In this document: piece by piece, positions 10,782 to 23,394 of the stretch
Layout: each line of letters opens with the position of its first letter
How positions within the stretch are numbered: position 1 is the stretch's first letter
Assembly (NCBI GenBank): GCA_963573385.1
Contig: CAUYLG010009020.1
Location: forward strand, 1-64,000
DNA: 64,000 bases
DNA from: Cacajao melanocephalus
Taxonomy: Eukaryota; Chordata; Mammalia; Primates; Pitheciidae
Direction: 5' to 3'
Notes under the pieces: generated by a model
What the model was told of the DNA's origin: nothing
What the model saw: the letters and a program-made list of their open reading frames with translations, nothing else
Databases searched by the model: none
Translations under genes and position numbers: made by a program

Positions 10782-12011
10782 CAGGATGTTTGTCATGGTC
10801 TGAACCCTCATGGAATGTTTTACTTTGACCAGGGCCTGTGAAGTGGTGGGGGGAGTTACACAGTGGTGCAGCTTGAACTAACAGTGATCTCATTTGAGTT
10901 CACAGTAAGCTCTTGAGGATTGCATTAGTTGTCCGTGTTTACATTTTGTTTAGGAATTAACCTTTCCTCTTTGCTGCTCTTTCCAGTTTGGTGTTCTCTT
11001 GATAGAGAAACTCAGCAGGAAGTTGATATGGAAACTCAGCAGGTGCCTTTCTCACTAGCACTGTATGAAGGGTAACATCCCGAATTACTCAGCATAAAGC
11101 AGATGCTTTCTGCCCTGTGTGACCCTTTCCCTTTCCTTTTCACAGGGATAGTTAAATACATACCTCTTTTTACTGCATTCAGGGACTTAAGGACAAACTT
11201 TCCTGATGCTATTGACAGATGTCCCATACTTCTTTAAGAGTAGAGTGTTTTTTCTTCTGTTGCTCATGCTTTCTCCCCTTAAAGGCCTCATACAAGCTTC
11301 CCAAGCCTGCCATACTTCACGATCTATCTCTGCTCTATCCTTGACTCTCTCCCTCATATTGGCACAGTTCCCAGTTTATTGTCACCCCTCAACTAAACCT
11401 TTCTAAACATTTATGATTGACTTTGTTACGTTTGTTTCTGTTTCCAAAACTATTGGTAAATTAGATGCATTTGATTTGGGCCTCATTACATAGTCTGAAA
11501 ATATTTTGAACCTAAGACTGTATGAATTAATTTTTTTTAACTCTAGGTTTTAAGATGAATTGCTGCTGACCAACACAATATAAGTGAAAGTACCACCATG
11601 ACCTAGGAGAGACTGGTATAATTACCTATAGTGATGAGGACCTGGAATCGCATAGGAATGAGACTCAGAATTCTAAATATGGAAGGTCCAAAACAATAGT
11701 TGTGAACCAATGGGAATGAGGACTGGATTACTTCACGGCAATAGAACTTTAGTGTCAATTAAAACTCTATTTTTCTCCTGTAAAATGTATGTGAATCATC
11801 TTAGTTACTGTATGGTTCATTTAAAAAAAAAAAAAAGGCGAATTGGTTCCCGCTGTAAAATGCAATGTCAGGCTCCACTAAGAGTCATTTTTCTGTTTAA
11901 ATCAGTGTGTGTTCTTATTGACCAGACTTACCTGATTCTGATTTGATGTGCATGTAGCCCTTTTGTCATGTTACAGAAGTAAAGTATTGTGGGTTTTCCT
12001 TCCTTCTCCAG
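10782..12011. other. Unclassified sequence
   Basis: No named repeat. There is a 14-15 bp A-run near 11822-11836. The last 20 bp (to 12011) form a pyrimidine-rich splice-acceptor-like tract leading into the candidate exon at 12012. Confidence 0.4.
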
Positions 12012-12455
12012 GTGGCCTTTTTGAAGATGTAACTGTTGGAGCTGGGCATTCTCCTCCCCCGAGACAGCTCTCAAGCAGCAGCACACCGAGGCTGCCAGTC
12101 TGCTCAGGAGGCATCAGTTACAAAGACAAGAACCAGAGCTATGGGTTGAGAGCATTGTATTGAAGTTTTAAGTTTACTTGTTTGCATATATTCTCTAAGA
12201 GAAGAGTTAACTTTAGATCTTTGAAAATCCAGGACTGTGAAGAAAGTCATAGTAGCAGGTTGAGGCAACTATAGAAGTTACATCTCTATTTCCCACTGAG
12301 AGGAGTATTCACATATGTGCTTTGTCAGCACCACCTGGAAGGTTATTAGCTAATGGAGACCCATCTGTCCTGTGGAATCCAGTGAGGAATTTTATTGGTG
12401 GAACTGAATGTTAACTGCTATAAATCCTAGGAAATAAACTTTTGAAGAGTTTCTC
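12012..12455 (+). other. Candidate 3'-terminal exon with poly(A) signal
   Basis: A strong acceptor (gttttccttccttctccag) precedes a frame open for 50 codons to TGA at 12161-12163. The frame needs one upstream base to complete its first codon. The encoded tail is Ser/Pro-rich in the middle and ends YGLRALY. After the stop comes about 270 bp without known repeats and a canonical AATAAA at 12433-12438. No gene family is recognised. It could be a real terminal exon, an ancient exon remnant or chance; RNA evidence is needed. Confidence 0.3.
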
Positions 12456-12689
12456 AGGATCATTTAAAACAAATAGAAAACATTTTATGCTTTATTCAGA
12501 GGGGATGCTCAGTAGATATGTGTTGAATGAATGATTTTCAAAGGTTTTCCCGTTTATGCAAATCTGCATATGTTTCTTTTGTTCTTTATTTCCTTTACCA
12601 TACACTATTGCAAATTAATAAATATACCTCACTAGCATCCTGTTACAGAGCTGTTCTAATCCTTGTGTACTAGCACAGATGTTGAAGAA

Positions 12690-12830
12690 AACTTTGAGGG
12701 AGAATGATAGAGCTAGAAGGAATCCCACAGAGTACAGTCTAGCTCCTAATTTCACGGAAAAGGTTTGAGACTTGCCTAGAATCACAGCGTTAGGATCAAA
12801 GCTGGGACTGGAGCCAGGTAGGTCCATCTC
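12690..12830 (-). mobile_element. MIR-type SINE, diverged
   Basis: Reverse MIR-like order: ggaaaaggtttgagacttgc, cagcgttaggatcaaagctg and gactggagccaggtaggtcc. Confidence 0.55.
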
Positions 12831-13019
12831 CTCTGCCCAAGATCTGATCCATCTCTCTCTGACATCCTCCTTTCCTGCTCCAGGATCAGGAGGACAATCT
12901 CTAGATTTGCAAATATCCCTGCTTCTCATCAAACCTATTAGGATTAATCCCTACAGACCATCTAATAACTGTGCCTCAGAAACCCTGAGTTTTTTATCCC
13001 CAAGTTTTCTAACATTCTT

Positions 13020-13301
<282 letters not shown>

Positions 13302-13640
13302 TCTAACATTCTTAACACAGGTGTCACTTGGCATTTGATGACTGGGTGAAACTTTCATGATTTCTTCTTCCTTGTAGTGCAACCAAAACATTTGTCTTAC
13401 TAGCCCAGCAGTGGTATGGCACTCCTAATTCTGTAACTGGTAGACTGACATAGGAATAATACCCAACTGTTGATCCTGCAGAGTCATTTTATTAAGCACA
13501 ATTTGAAACACTGAAGTTTTTAGTGATATGTCCAAGACTCACAGCCACAGAAGAAAATTAGTTTGGCTTCAGTTAGCTACTAGGCTCCCAAACATTATGC
13601 TGAATTTCCATGCTTCAGATTCCTATCTGTCAGTATACAG

Positions 13641-13835
13641 CAGGGTTCTTTAGCTTCAAGACTATTTACCTTTTGGTCTGGATAATTCTTTTTGTGGGAG
13701 ACTGCTCTGTGCATTGGAGGATGTTTAGCAACATCCCTGACCTCTAGGTTCATTGGCACAGCCCCGCCTCCATTCCAGTTGTGTTGACCAAAATGTCTGT
13801 AGATATTGACAAAATCAGCTTGCTGAGAACCACTG
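13641..13835 (-). mobile_element. MER20 (hAT-Charlie MITE)
   Basis: Near full length in reverse, from cagggttctttagcttcaag through ggtctggataattctttttg and gaggatgtttagcaacatcc to gctgagaaccactg. Confidence 0.9.
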
Positions 13836-15339
<1,504 letters not shown>

Positions 15340-15512
15340 TTAGTAAAACACCAGATTTCCAGTCTATTTTTTGTGTCTCTAAAATCTGCTGTAAACAAGT
15401 GGTTCTGTGAACTTGTTCTTCCCTAATATAAAGTTATGGTAAAATTACAGTGGATAGACCCTGTTGAAAATTTCTGTTGGCCACTCATTTTGCCAAACCT
15501 ATACAGGTTTTT

Positions 15513-15770
15513 TCATTCAGTGAGTACTTTTAGAACATCTACTACATTTCAGGCATAGCTATGGATACCGCAGATAGAGACAATAAGATGAAGTCCTTGC
15601 CTTCATCGAGTTTACATTCTCATAGGGGAAGCAGACAAAAAAAGAAGTACTATGTTTTATCATAAAATTATAAATTTCTAAAAAGCACAATAAGAAAAAG
15701 ATAAATTAAGAAAGAGTAAAGGGAGGTGCTATTTCAGACATGGCTCAATTGAGCTTAAAGTGTACATACA
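15513..15770 (-). mobile_element. L2 LINE fragment
   Basis: Reverse L2 3' end: catctactacatttcaggca, ggataccgcagatagagaca and agtccttgccttcatcgagt. Confidence 0.75.
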
Positions 15771-16440
15771 CTGTTGGTACCATATATGGTTAAAATAATT
15801 CAATTCCGTCAACTGCTGCATTGTTAAATGCCAACAGATTACATACAAACTGCAGTCTTGCATAGTTTTGCCAAAAGTAGCTTGACTAAACAAGGATCCG
15901 CCAATATTAGCAAAGCATGTTTGATTCCATAGATACCAGAAAAAAAGTTTGGTAATTAAGTCTGCTCAGTAGCCACTGTTGTAAAAAGCGCTGACAGTGT
16001 TAGTTTTCATTTTGCATGATAGATAAAGCCAACCTAGTTGTTGTCCCTGTACATTTGTTTTTGCACCTATTCCATGACAAAGATTAATTGAGATCCACAC
16101 TTCATTGTTATTCAGGAATGTAGGAATGATTGGTACATCTTAGTCCGTAGCTAGAGAAGAATCACCATTTATGTTACCCATCAGAGGAGTGTGTCCCACT
16201 GCATGCTTATGTAAGAGTTCTACACATTCTTGAATAATCTTAACTGCACAAGATCACTCAATATGATTTCATGTAACCATTTCTCTTGGTTTACGTTTTA
16301 AGATTTTTACATTTTACTATATGTTTTACCTTTTAAGATACATTTTACATTGTAAGACACATTTGAGATTTCATCTGCTGAATCAGAGCTCATCATCAAT
16401 CCTGAATCTGGGAGAAAAAGTAGGAGGGAGTTGATGGAAA
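15771..16440 (-). pseudogene. Protein-like minus-strand remnant (possible pseudogene)
   Basis: On the minus strand, one frame runs from 16250 to a stop at 15968-15966, 95 codons with a single internal TAA (16142-16140). Its composition is protein-like (fragment VELLHKHAVGHTPLMG). A second open stretch in another frame covers about 16290-16240, and a third starting MMSSDSADEIS lies near 16397-16330 behind an acceptor-like site. Together these could be a frameshifted, old retrocopy or exon remnants. I cannot name the parent gene. Confidence 0.3.
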
Positions 16441-16456
16441 TCAGTCATTCTAAGAG

Positions 16457-16948
16457 GTAAGTTCTCCAGTTTTAAGAATGACAAACATGTAATTGTTCAA
16501 AACTACATTGTAAAAAGCATCTAAACCAGACCACCATTCTTTTAAAAATATGTCCCTATTTCCATTCTGTAATAAACTAAACCAATTTGTTCTCAATCCC
16601 ATTTTCAGGGCCATGCTTATTCTAGGATCCTTTGGTTACAAGGTAAGCAGAGTGCAGGATTCCGTCTCTTGCTGGGACCTCTGGCAGCCTTTCTGGTCAG
16701 AAAGACAACTACATTTTCTTTATTCACCTTTCTTGTCTACTATACACAACCTGATTAGTTTCTTTCTATAAATATTTCAATGTTTGTATTTGAAATCTTT
16801 TTAACATTGCATAGATTAAAACTATTTACTATTTTATTGTTTTAGAAAAAAGATGAAAATGATTTTTATTGTCATAGTTTGTATGCACTCTATTTGTGTT
16901 TTGGTTGCAAATTTCAATAAATCTGCTAAAAAAACAAACAAAAAAATC
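16457..16948 (+). other. 3'-UTR-like segment with AATAAA and A-rich tail
   Basis: AT-rich sequence ends in AATAAA (16916-16921). About seven bases later comes an A-rich run (16928-16947, A interrupted by two C). That is the typical 3' end of a retroposed mRNA copy on the plus strand, or a genuine poly(A) site next to an A-rich stretch. No flanking target duplication was found. Confidence 0.35.
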
Positions 16949-17512
16949 ATGAACACCAGTAAGTAGTTAATCTAATTTCAGGCAGTTAGCAGCAGTAGAT
17001 TTCCTCTATGGAGGTTCTGGCCAAACTCTTCCTAAACTCAAGGAAAACAGGGCTTGTCACCCTTTGCCCAGTACCCTTCCCAGCCTAAAACGGAAATGGC
17101 AGGCTTTCTGCAGATCAAAATTGGGAAAGAAATCGTAAAAACAAAGTGCTTCATAAGTGCCCACAAGAATAATGGAATCTTCTCTCTTTTTTCACTGGAA
17201 ACCACTGAAGGGAACCAGTCTTGGGTGAAAAGGAATTTTCTGACCTGTACCTCCCCTTACATTTCCCACACCCTCTTCCTCTCTTCCTAGGCAATACCAT
17301 TTAAAAAGAGCCAGAAGTGCCAGCACTGATCACTCCTATGCCCATTTCCTGAATCCACACTCAAGGGCTGATCACCGTGTGACCCTTTGCTTGAAACTTT
17401 CTCTTCATAGGATGGTGACATAAGTATCAAAATTAGTCATCATTAGTTTTACGTTCCATAGTAGTACATACTGGATTCAGAAAGTATACCATCTACTATT
17501 CTTTCTTTTTTC
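16949..17512. other. Unclassified sequence
   Basis: No gene or named repeat. One 78-codon ORF (17054-17290) has no supporting splice context. Confidence 0.45.
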
Positions 17513-17800
17513 TTTTTTTTTTTTTTTTTTTGAGATGGAGTCTCACTCTGTTGCCCAGGGTGGAGTGCAGTGGCATAATTTCAGCTTACCACAACATTTA
17601 CCTCGAGGGTTCAAGTGATTCTCCTGCCTCGGCCTCCTGAGTAGCTGGGATTACGGGTGTATGCCACTACACCTGGCTAATTTTTCTGCAGGATTTCACC
17701 ATGTTGGCCAAACTAGTCTCAAACTCCTGACCTCAAGTGATCCATCTACCTCAGCCTCCCAAAGTACTGGGATTATAGATGTGAGCCACCATGCTCAGCC
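17513..17800 (-). mobile_element. Alu, diverged
   Basis: Reverse dimeric Alu preceded by an 18-20 base T-run. It lacks part of the middle: taatttttctgcaggatttc replaces the usual linker. Flanks ctattctttct and ctgttctgtct may be a diverged target duplication. Confidence 0.9.
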
Positions 17801-17857
17801 CACTGTTCTGTCTGGAAAAAAAAAAAAAAAAAAAGTTACTGTATCCTCCAAATACAG

Positions 17858-18201
17858 AGCTCCCTTCCCTCTTGTCCCCTCCCCTTCCCTTCTTTTTTTT
17901 TTTTTTTTTTTTTGGACAAAGTCTTGCTCTATGGCCCAGGCTGGAGTATAGAAGCAGTAGCACAATCTCAGCTCACTGCCGCCTCTGCCTCCTAGGTTCA
18001 AGTGATTCTCTTGCCTCAGCCTCCCAAGTAGCTGGGAATACAGATACCCACCACCATGCCCAGCTTTTTTTTTTTGTATTTTTAGTAGACACGGGGTTTC
18101 ACCATGTTGGCCAGGCTGGTGTTGAACTTCTGGCCTCAAGTGATCTACCCGCCTTAGCCTCCCAAAGTGCTGGGATTACAGGTGTGAGCCACCGCACCAG
18201 G
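17858..18201 (-). mobile_element. Alu (AluS-type)
   Basis: Reverse Alu with perfect 11-bp target duplications (tccaaatacag) at 17847-17857 and 18202-18212. Its tail has decayed to a C/T-rich tract plus about 22 T. The 144-codon ORF spanning here is an Alu shadow. Confidence 0.95.
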
Positions 18202-18212
18202 TCCAAATACAG

Positions 18213-18706
18213 GTATTTTGAATAATAAACTCAATATAGGGCACTATAAATTCTCTGAATTGTTCATTTGATTGTGCACACTGTGTTTAGTGCCAGTCTT
18301 AAAGAATTCTTGAAATAAGGTGCATACTGTAACAAAAGAATTGAAATAAAATTCCACATTTCAATTCAATACCATCTGAAAAGTGATGATGTCAAGAAGA
18401 AAAGAAACAGTGGCCAAGCACAGATACTTTGTCTAGCATAGGCAAGAGATATTTATTGTTGATATAAGGAGAAAATTAACTTGAAATATATATTTTTAAA
18501 TTTCTAATGAAATCACCAGTAAATTAGAAATATGTGTGTTAAAAATCACTAGAGGAAACAAAGAGAACTTAATCAAGAAAACACATTTCCTATGTATCTT
18601 TCCAACCCCAGGACAATTGCTCCTGGCAATTGTAGAAGAGCCAGTTTCAGTGCTTGTGTTTGTTTTTGTTTCCCTTTATTCCATCAAGCCAAGGATGTCT
18701 CTGCAT
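18213..18706. other. Unclassified sequence
   Basis: AT-rich, with no gene or named repeat. Confidence 0.45.
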
Positions 18707-19030
18707 CAGGGGTCCCCAACCCCTGGGCTGTGGACCAGCACCAGTCCGTGGCCTATTAGGAACCAGGCTGCACAACAGGAGGTGAGTGGAGGGTGAGGGA
18801 GCATGACCGCCTGAGCTCCTGTCAGATCAGGTGGCATTAGATTCTCATAGGAGGTGAACCCTCTTCTGAACTGCACATGGGAGAGATCTCAGTTGTGCAG
18901 GCCGCTTATGAGAACCTAACCAATGCCTGGTGGTCTGAGGGCAGTTTCATCTCCCCTCCACCACCGGTCCATGGAAAAATTGTCTTCCACAAAACCAGTC
19001 CTTGGTGCCGAAAAGGTTGAGGGCCGCCAG
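18707..19030 (+). mobile_element. MER1 (hAT-Charlie MITE), full length
   Basis: Begins caggggtccccaacccctgg and ends ggttgagggccgccag. Diagnostic phrases are ggcattagattctcatagga and aaattgtcttccacaaaacc. Non-autonomous derivative of the Charlie3 group. Confidence 0.95.
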
Positions 19031-19259
19031 CCTATTAAGCAAAGGCGACCACCTGTAGTTGTGCCACAGTGATTGTATTGCTTACACAGACATAAAATGT
19101 TTCTGAAATGAGTACTGTCATTAGAGATTGCTTTGTATGAGAGTAAAATTAAGAATGGAGGTGAGAAAAAACACAGGAGAAACCGGCAAAGCAGTGAGTG
19201 ATGATGTCAAACTGCTGATGTGGATTCCAGCAGTTGTGGAGTACAAAGGGGCCCCCCCA

Positions 19260-19965
19260 ATGGACAGAGAAGGTATCCTTGTCTGGATGAGGCAGGATTT
19301 TACGTGAGCCTTAAGTGATGATTAAGATTAGGAAAGACGGAAAGGATGAGACACTCTGGAAGAATGAAACTTTGAAACAGTAAGAACATTTGGCTAGATT
19401 GGAGGAATTGAGATTGGACTGTGAATGATAAGATAGGAAAGAGTTCTTGTTAGATTGTGGAAATCTTTGAATGCCATCATTAAGCTGAAGAACATTCCCC
19501 TCCCTTCTGACTTTTCAGGGCTCGAGCACAACATGAACAGAAAACATATTTTTTGTACTCTTGAGGGATTTTTGAGTTCTGAAATGTAGATGCAGAAGTT
19601 AAGAGTGAGAGGGTTCTAGAATCTGCCTGACTGGGTTGAAATGCCACCTGTGCAATCTTGAGCACATTCTTTAAGCTCACCTTGAAAATGGGGTAAAAAA
19701 AATATAGCATTTGTCTCATAGGGATTATTTGAGCATTAAATGGGTTCATGCATACATAATGTTTAGAATAGGACCTGGCACACAGTGTGCAATACATTTT
19801 AGATATGGTGGTTACTCTCTAAATTTGCTGCTCTGCCACCCCTCCTTGTCATTTCCTATGGAGTTGATTTTCTGATGTTTTAAGCAGGAGAATAATACAA
19901 AAGTGATGCATAGAAAAATCAGTCTGGTTACAGAACACAAGGTAGGTTGAGGAGAAGAAAAGATC
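19260..19965 (-). mobile_element. L2 LINE fragment, split by MIR
   Basis: Reverse L2-like text (gatgaggcaggattttacgt, gacactctggaagaatgaaa) resumes after the MIR at about 19840 (ttttaagcaggagaataata, gaaaaatcagtctggtta). This suggests one L2 interrupted by a later SINE. Confidence 0.55.
19600..19822 (+). mobile_element. MIR SINE
   Basis: Near full forward MIR: agaatctgcctgactgggtt, ttgagcacattctttaagct, ggattatttgagcattaaat and aggacctggcacacagt. Confidence 0.85.
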
Positions 19966-20461
19966 TTTTGTTGCAAAATGAGAAGAGGTTTCCCAATTCC
20001 AAAAAACTCAAAATATGTCTTGATCAAATAGCTTTGTTGGTGCTTTCTTTTCTATTCTACTTTGAATTATTCGTGAAGCCCATTTAAGGTTCAACGGAAT
20101 ACAGGGTTTTCCATCTCCAGTCAGCTTTGTTCTAATAAGGGATATGACAGTCCATTCCAAGCATTTTCATACAGATATTTTAAAATGAGATCTTTTTCAG
20201 AATCTTCTTTTGCAAGCAGAAAGGCTTTTGCAAAAGTCTTTAAGTAAGAAAAGGAATCCAGCCCCAAAGTTTCTGACCAGGCATCCTACAGAGATGTCCT
20301 CTGGACTAAAGTTCAATTTACTTTTTATCTAATTTCCAAAAGTACCAGGAATCTTTTTGTTCAGTGTCACTGGTTCTCGGGAGAACGAGGCAAAGTGTCT
20401 TCCCTGGTGAACCAGCCCTACTCCCTTCTATTCGTATTTCCCCATGCGTTTTCCTTCTCAG

Positions 20462-20561
20462 AATTATGCTGTGGGATCACCACAGTATCAAATCTCAGTG
20501 TTCCACCTGAAATACCATGATGGGAAAGAAGTTGTTGACTATGTTACTAAATTTCAGATAA
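20462..20561 (+). other. Candidate internal coding exon
   Basis: A good acceptor (catgcgttttccttctcag) precedes a frame open throughout. It encodes hydrophobic/charged alternation like a folded beta-rich protein (fragment YQISVFHLKYHDGKEVV). The 3' side reads TTTCAGATAAGTGAGC. The usable donor is AA|GTGAGC (exon end 20561), while CAG|ATAAGT looks like a G-to-A-damaged CAG|GTAAGT. No family is recognised, and it could be a dead exon. Confidence 0.3.
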
Positions 20562-21679
20562 GTGAGCACTTTTATTTCTACTTGAAGAATAATTCAACAC
20601 ATTCTTGAAATGAATTAGGATCTAATACTTGAGTAACCTATGTTTATGGAGCAGAACACAGGGAGTAGACAATGAGGTGAGATGAGCAGGAATAAACCCT
20701 ATTTATCTGATTCTTATGCTCACTTACTATTGAAAGTCCTGCTGCTCCCTGCAAAATAGTCTCCAATTATGTCTAGGGTGCCCTATGGGGTGCCCCTATG
20801 CATCATTTGCCTTGTGGCATCTGCCACTTTCTTCCTTTTTTTCTCCAGCATCATTTGGTGCTGATGATCTTCACTGGTGCCCCATGTGAGATGTTGGTAC
20901 CTCTCCTACCTAGGAGCCTCCAATGGAGCAAAGGAGTGAAACAGTCTTGGAAACTTCAATAAGTCAAAGTTACACTATGTAGGGTATAGACGGAAGGAGA
21001 AAGTACATCCTTTCCACCAGGTGTTGCACTTTGTGACACAAATCACAAAACAGGTTTTTCCCTGCAGTTTCTTAGTGAAAGTTGTTCTTTTGAATGTTTT
21101 AAAATTTGAAATTCTCATCCCAGCCCAGGGGCTAGACTTGAGGACAAATTTTGAGTACCATATACTCAAACACTAAAACACTATTTTTGAACCAAACCCA
21201 AGTGCTGAATTCTCTCTTCTAAAATGAGGTTCTCCCAGAAGTTCTCTTGGTCCTTAGTCCTGCACATAAACAGATTCATGGCAGAAATCTCAGGTGTTAG
21301 CACTGTTTGGGTTCAACCTGGGACTACAAATATATATATAATATATAATATATATATTGCCTATTCTACCTTTATAGAAGTGCTGTATCACAAGCTTTGA
21401 TAGTTCTTGTTCTTTTTTAGTTTTAAAGCGGTTATGTAAAATTACCAGCTTTACTGTGGCTTTGGTGAAAGTATATTAGATTTAGTTGACTTTTTGCAAC
21501 TCCTTTCTATCCTGGGAAAGCTATCTTCTCTGTATCTTAGGTCGCTCGATTTTTTTTTATTCAGAAAATTGCTGTGGAACAAAACTTTCATGTAGAGCTT
21601 CCAATTAAACTTGGGAATCAATTTATAATGATTCTTGTGTTTTATGTAATAAAATTAAGCAACAGTTGAACTTTTTGAA
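20562..21679. other. Unclassified sequence
   Basis: Apart from the AT microsatellite at 21331-21358, no gene or named repeat is seen. Confidence 0.45.
21331..21358. repeat. AT dinucleotide microsatellite
   Basis: Interrupted (TA)n of about 28 bp. Confidence 0.9.
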
Positions 21680-21785
21680 GGGTGGGCACTCTTTGAGGGC
21701 AGTTTCAGCGTTTTATTCATCTTCTTAATCCTGCGCTTAGCACGATGCCTGATGCAGAGAATGAATTTGGTCAATGTTGGCTTCA
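21680..21785 (+). mobile_element. L2 3'-end fragment
   Basis: Forward L2 end: tttgagggcagtttcagcgt, taatcctgcgcttagcacga and tgcctgatgcagagaatgaa. Confidence 0.6.
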
Positions 21786-22031
21786 TTAATTACTCTACTG
21801 GAGACATTCATATTGAAAAACTAGAAAAGTTGGGTCAATAGGGTATGATTGATTTGAGTTAATCCAATCTTATAAAACGTTTATGAATCTCTCTGGCTGT
21901 TAAAAGGTTCTATATCCTTTAAGGTTTATTTCCAAAATCGCTTCCTCTAAGAGATATTTTACTTATTCCTCCCAGCTTAAAAACATCTATTACTTTTTTG
22001 AAAATATACTTTTCGAAAATAAAATGATTAA

Positions 22032-22145
22032 GTCTTTGGTCCTGTTGGAAAGGACCAAAGACCATATAATCTAACAAGAAGTGAAGGTTCATGTGCATTT
22101 TACACTTACTTATGTAAGTGTAATCTTGTTAGATTATATGGTCTT
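22032..22145. repeat. Compound hairpin cluster (three inverted repeats)
   Basis: First, gtctttggtcc (22032-22042) pairs with ggaccaaagac (22052-22062), 11 of 11. Second, a 22-bp arm (22058-22079) pairs perfectly with 22124-22145. Third, inside that loop, ttacacttac (22100-22109) pairs perfectly with gtaagtgtaa (22114-22123) around a 4-nt loop. The arms of the first and second overlap by 5 bp, so both cannot form fully at once. No transposon terminus is recognised. Confidence 0.95.
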
Positions 22146-22778
22146 AGATGTATATAATGACCGCGTTTACAAGTCCATTCTATGTCGTAAGTCTTTCTTG
22201 ACCTGGTTTGGAAACTTTGTGTAAAGTGGCCCTTTATCTCTTATTAATTCCAAAGATGACAGACACAGAAATTTATTGTCTAGTTAGAAGAAGCTGCATT
22301 CTCTGATTAGCTGCCTTGCCCTTTTTGAAGCTTTGATTTATTGGGGCAGAGCAAGCACGGGCTTTTGTATGTGCTGAAAGGAAACTAGGGTGAGGAATAA
22401 TTTATAGTTCTCTCTTTGTGGCTGAAAAAAAAAATAAAGGTTATTTTCATTATACTGCTATAGGAACTGTTCTAAAACGGAAGAAAAATACTGTAATAAG
22501 TAGAAACCCAAAGAATGACATTGAGCTACTGTTTCAGATAACTTAAAAATATTGTTAAAGTCATAGTTTGAAGCAGATTGGCCCTTCTGCTTCAAAATCT
22601 CTTATCTTAGTTTTACAGAGAACAATGTCTTTTCCAGTCTGGCAAGAGTAGCATTTCTGCAGCTCTCAGACAAGTTATGCTTGCCAAAGCAAAGCATAGG
22701 TGGAAGGTAGCTGGGAAAAACTGACTGGTAGCCCTTTTAACCTGGGAAAGTGCTGCCAAAGAGGAATCCATAATAGAG
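22146..22778. other. Unclassified sequence
   Basis: No gene or named repeat recognised between the hairpin cluster and the CA cassette. Confidence 0.45.
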
Positions 22779-22797
22779 GTGCCAAGTACTCAACTGT

Positions 22798-22833
<36 letters not shown>

Positions 22834-22890
22834 CAGTAGCAAACATTAGATATTACCATATAGTGCCAAGTACTCAATTGTCCACACACA

Positions 22891-22927
<37 letters not shown>

Positions 22928-22956
22928 CAGTAGCAAACATTAGATATTACCATATA
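22779..22956. repeat. Tandem duplication of a CA-repeat cassette
   Basis: Two adjacent units (84 bp, 22779-22862; 94 bp, 22863-22956) each run gtgccaagtactcaa, a (CA)n tract, gaacagtagcaaacattaga, then tattaccatata. The CA tracts differ: about 15 CA repeats, against about 21 with one AG interruption. Unique sequence outside the tracts is almost identical. Confidence 0.95.
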
Positions 22957-23394
22957 TGTTTGTGGTTTCCAAACTTTTATTTTCTCCTTTTTTACATTCC
23001 AATAAAGCCTTTATTTTGGTGAGGTGCTTTGCTATATGATCCCTCTGTTAAAGGTTTTAGGAAAGCCCTACAGCATGAGAGTATTTTCTTTAATAGGATA
23101 AAGTCTGGATTTCCCCTTCTAAGCCAGTCAAGTCTTTTTTAATCATCCACAGGCTTTTCCAATCTCGTGGATAATTATATATTTGAACCCTGGCTCCTGG
23201 AGTCAAGTAAGTAGGATTTCAGAATCTTGTGTAGACAGTAAGATGATCGGGAGGAATCAGTTCCTTTGGGGGATGAACGGGGGTGAGAATAGGGGAGCAT
23301 TGTAGGTGGAGAGCAGCAGCAGGGACAAATGATGGGAGGAAGGAAAGTTCTGGGTGTGTTTGTGGAATGGTAAATAATTTGGCTTAATAACAGG

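Noticed and set aside
17791..18225. 144-codon plus ORF
   Set aside because: Antisense Alu plus poly(A)/poly(T) runs.
22800..22924. Regularly spaced repeats that might suggest a CRISPR-like array
   Set aside because: They are CA microsatellites in a two-copy cassette; the window is primate DNA and has no spacer-repeat structure.
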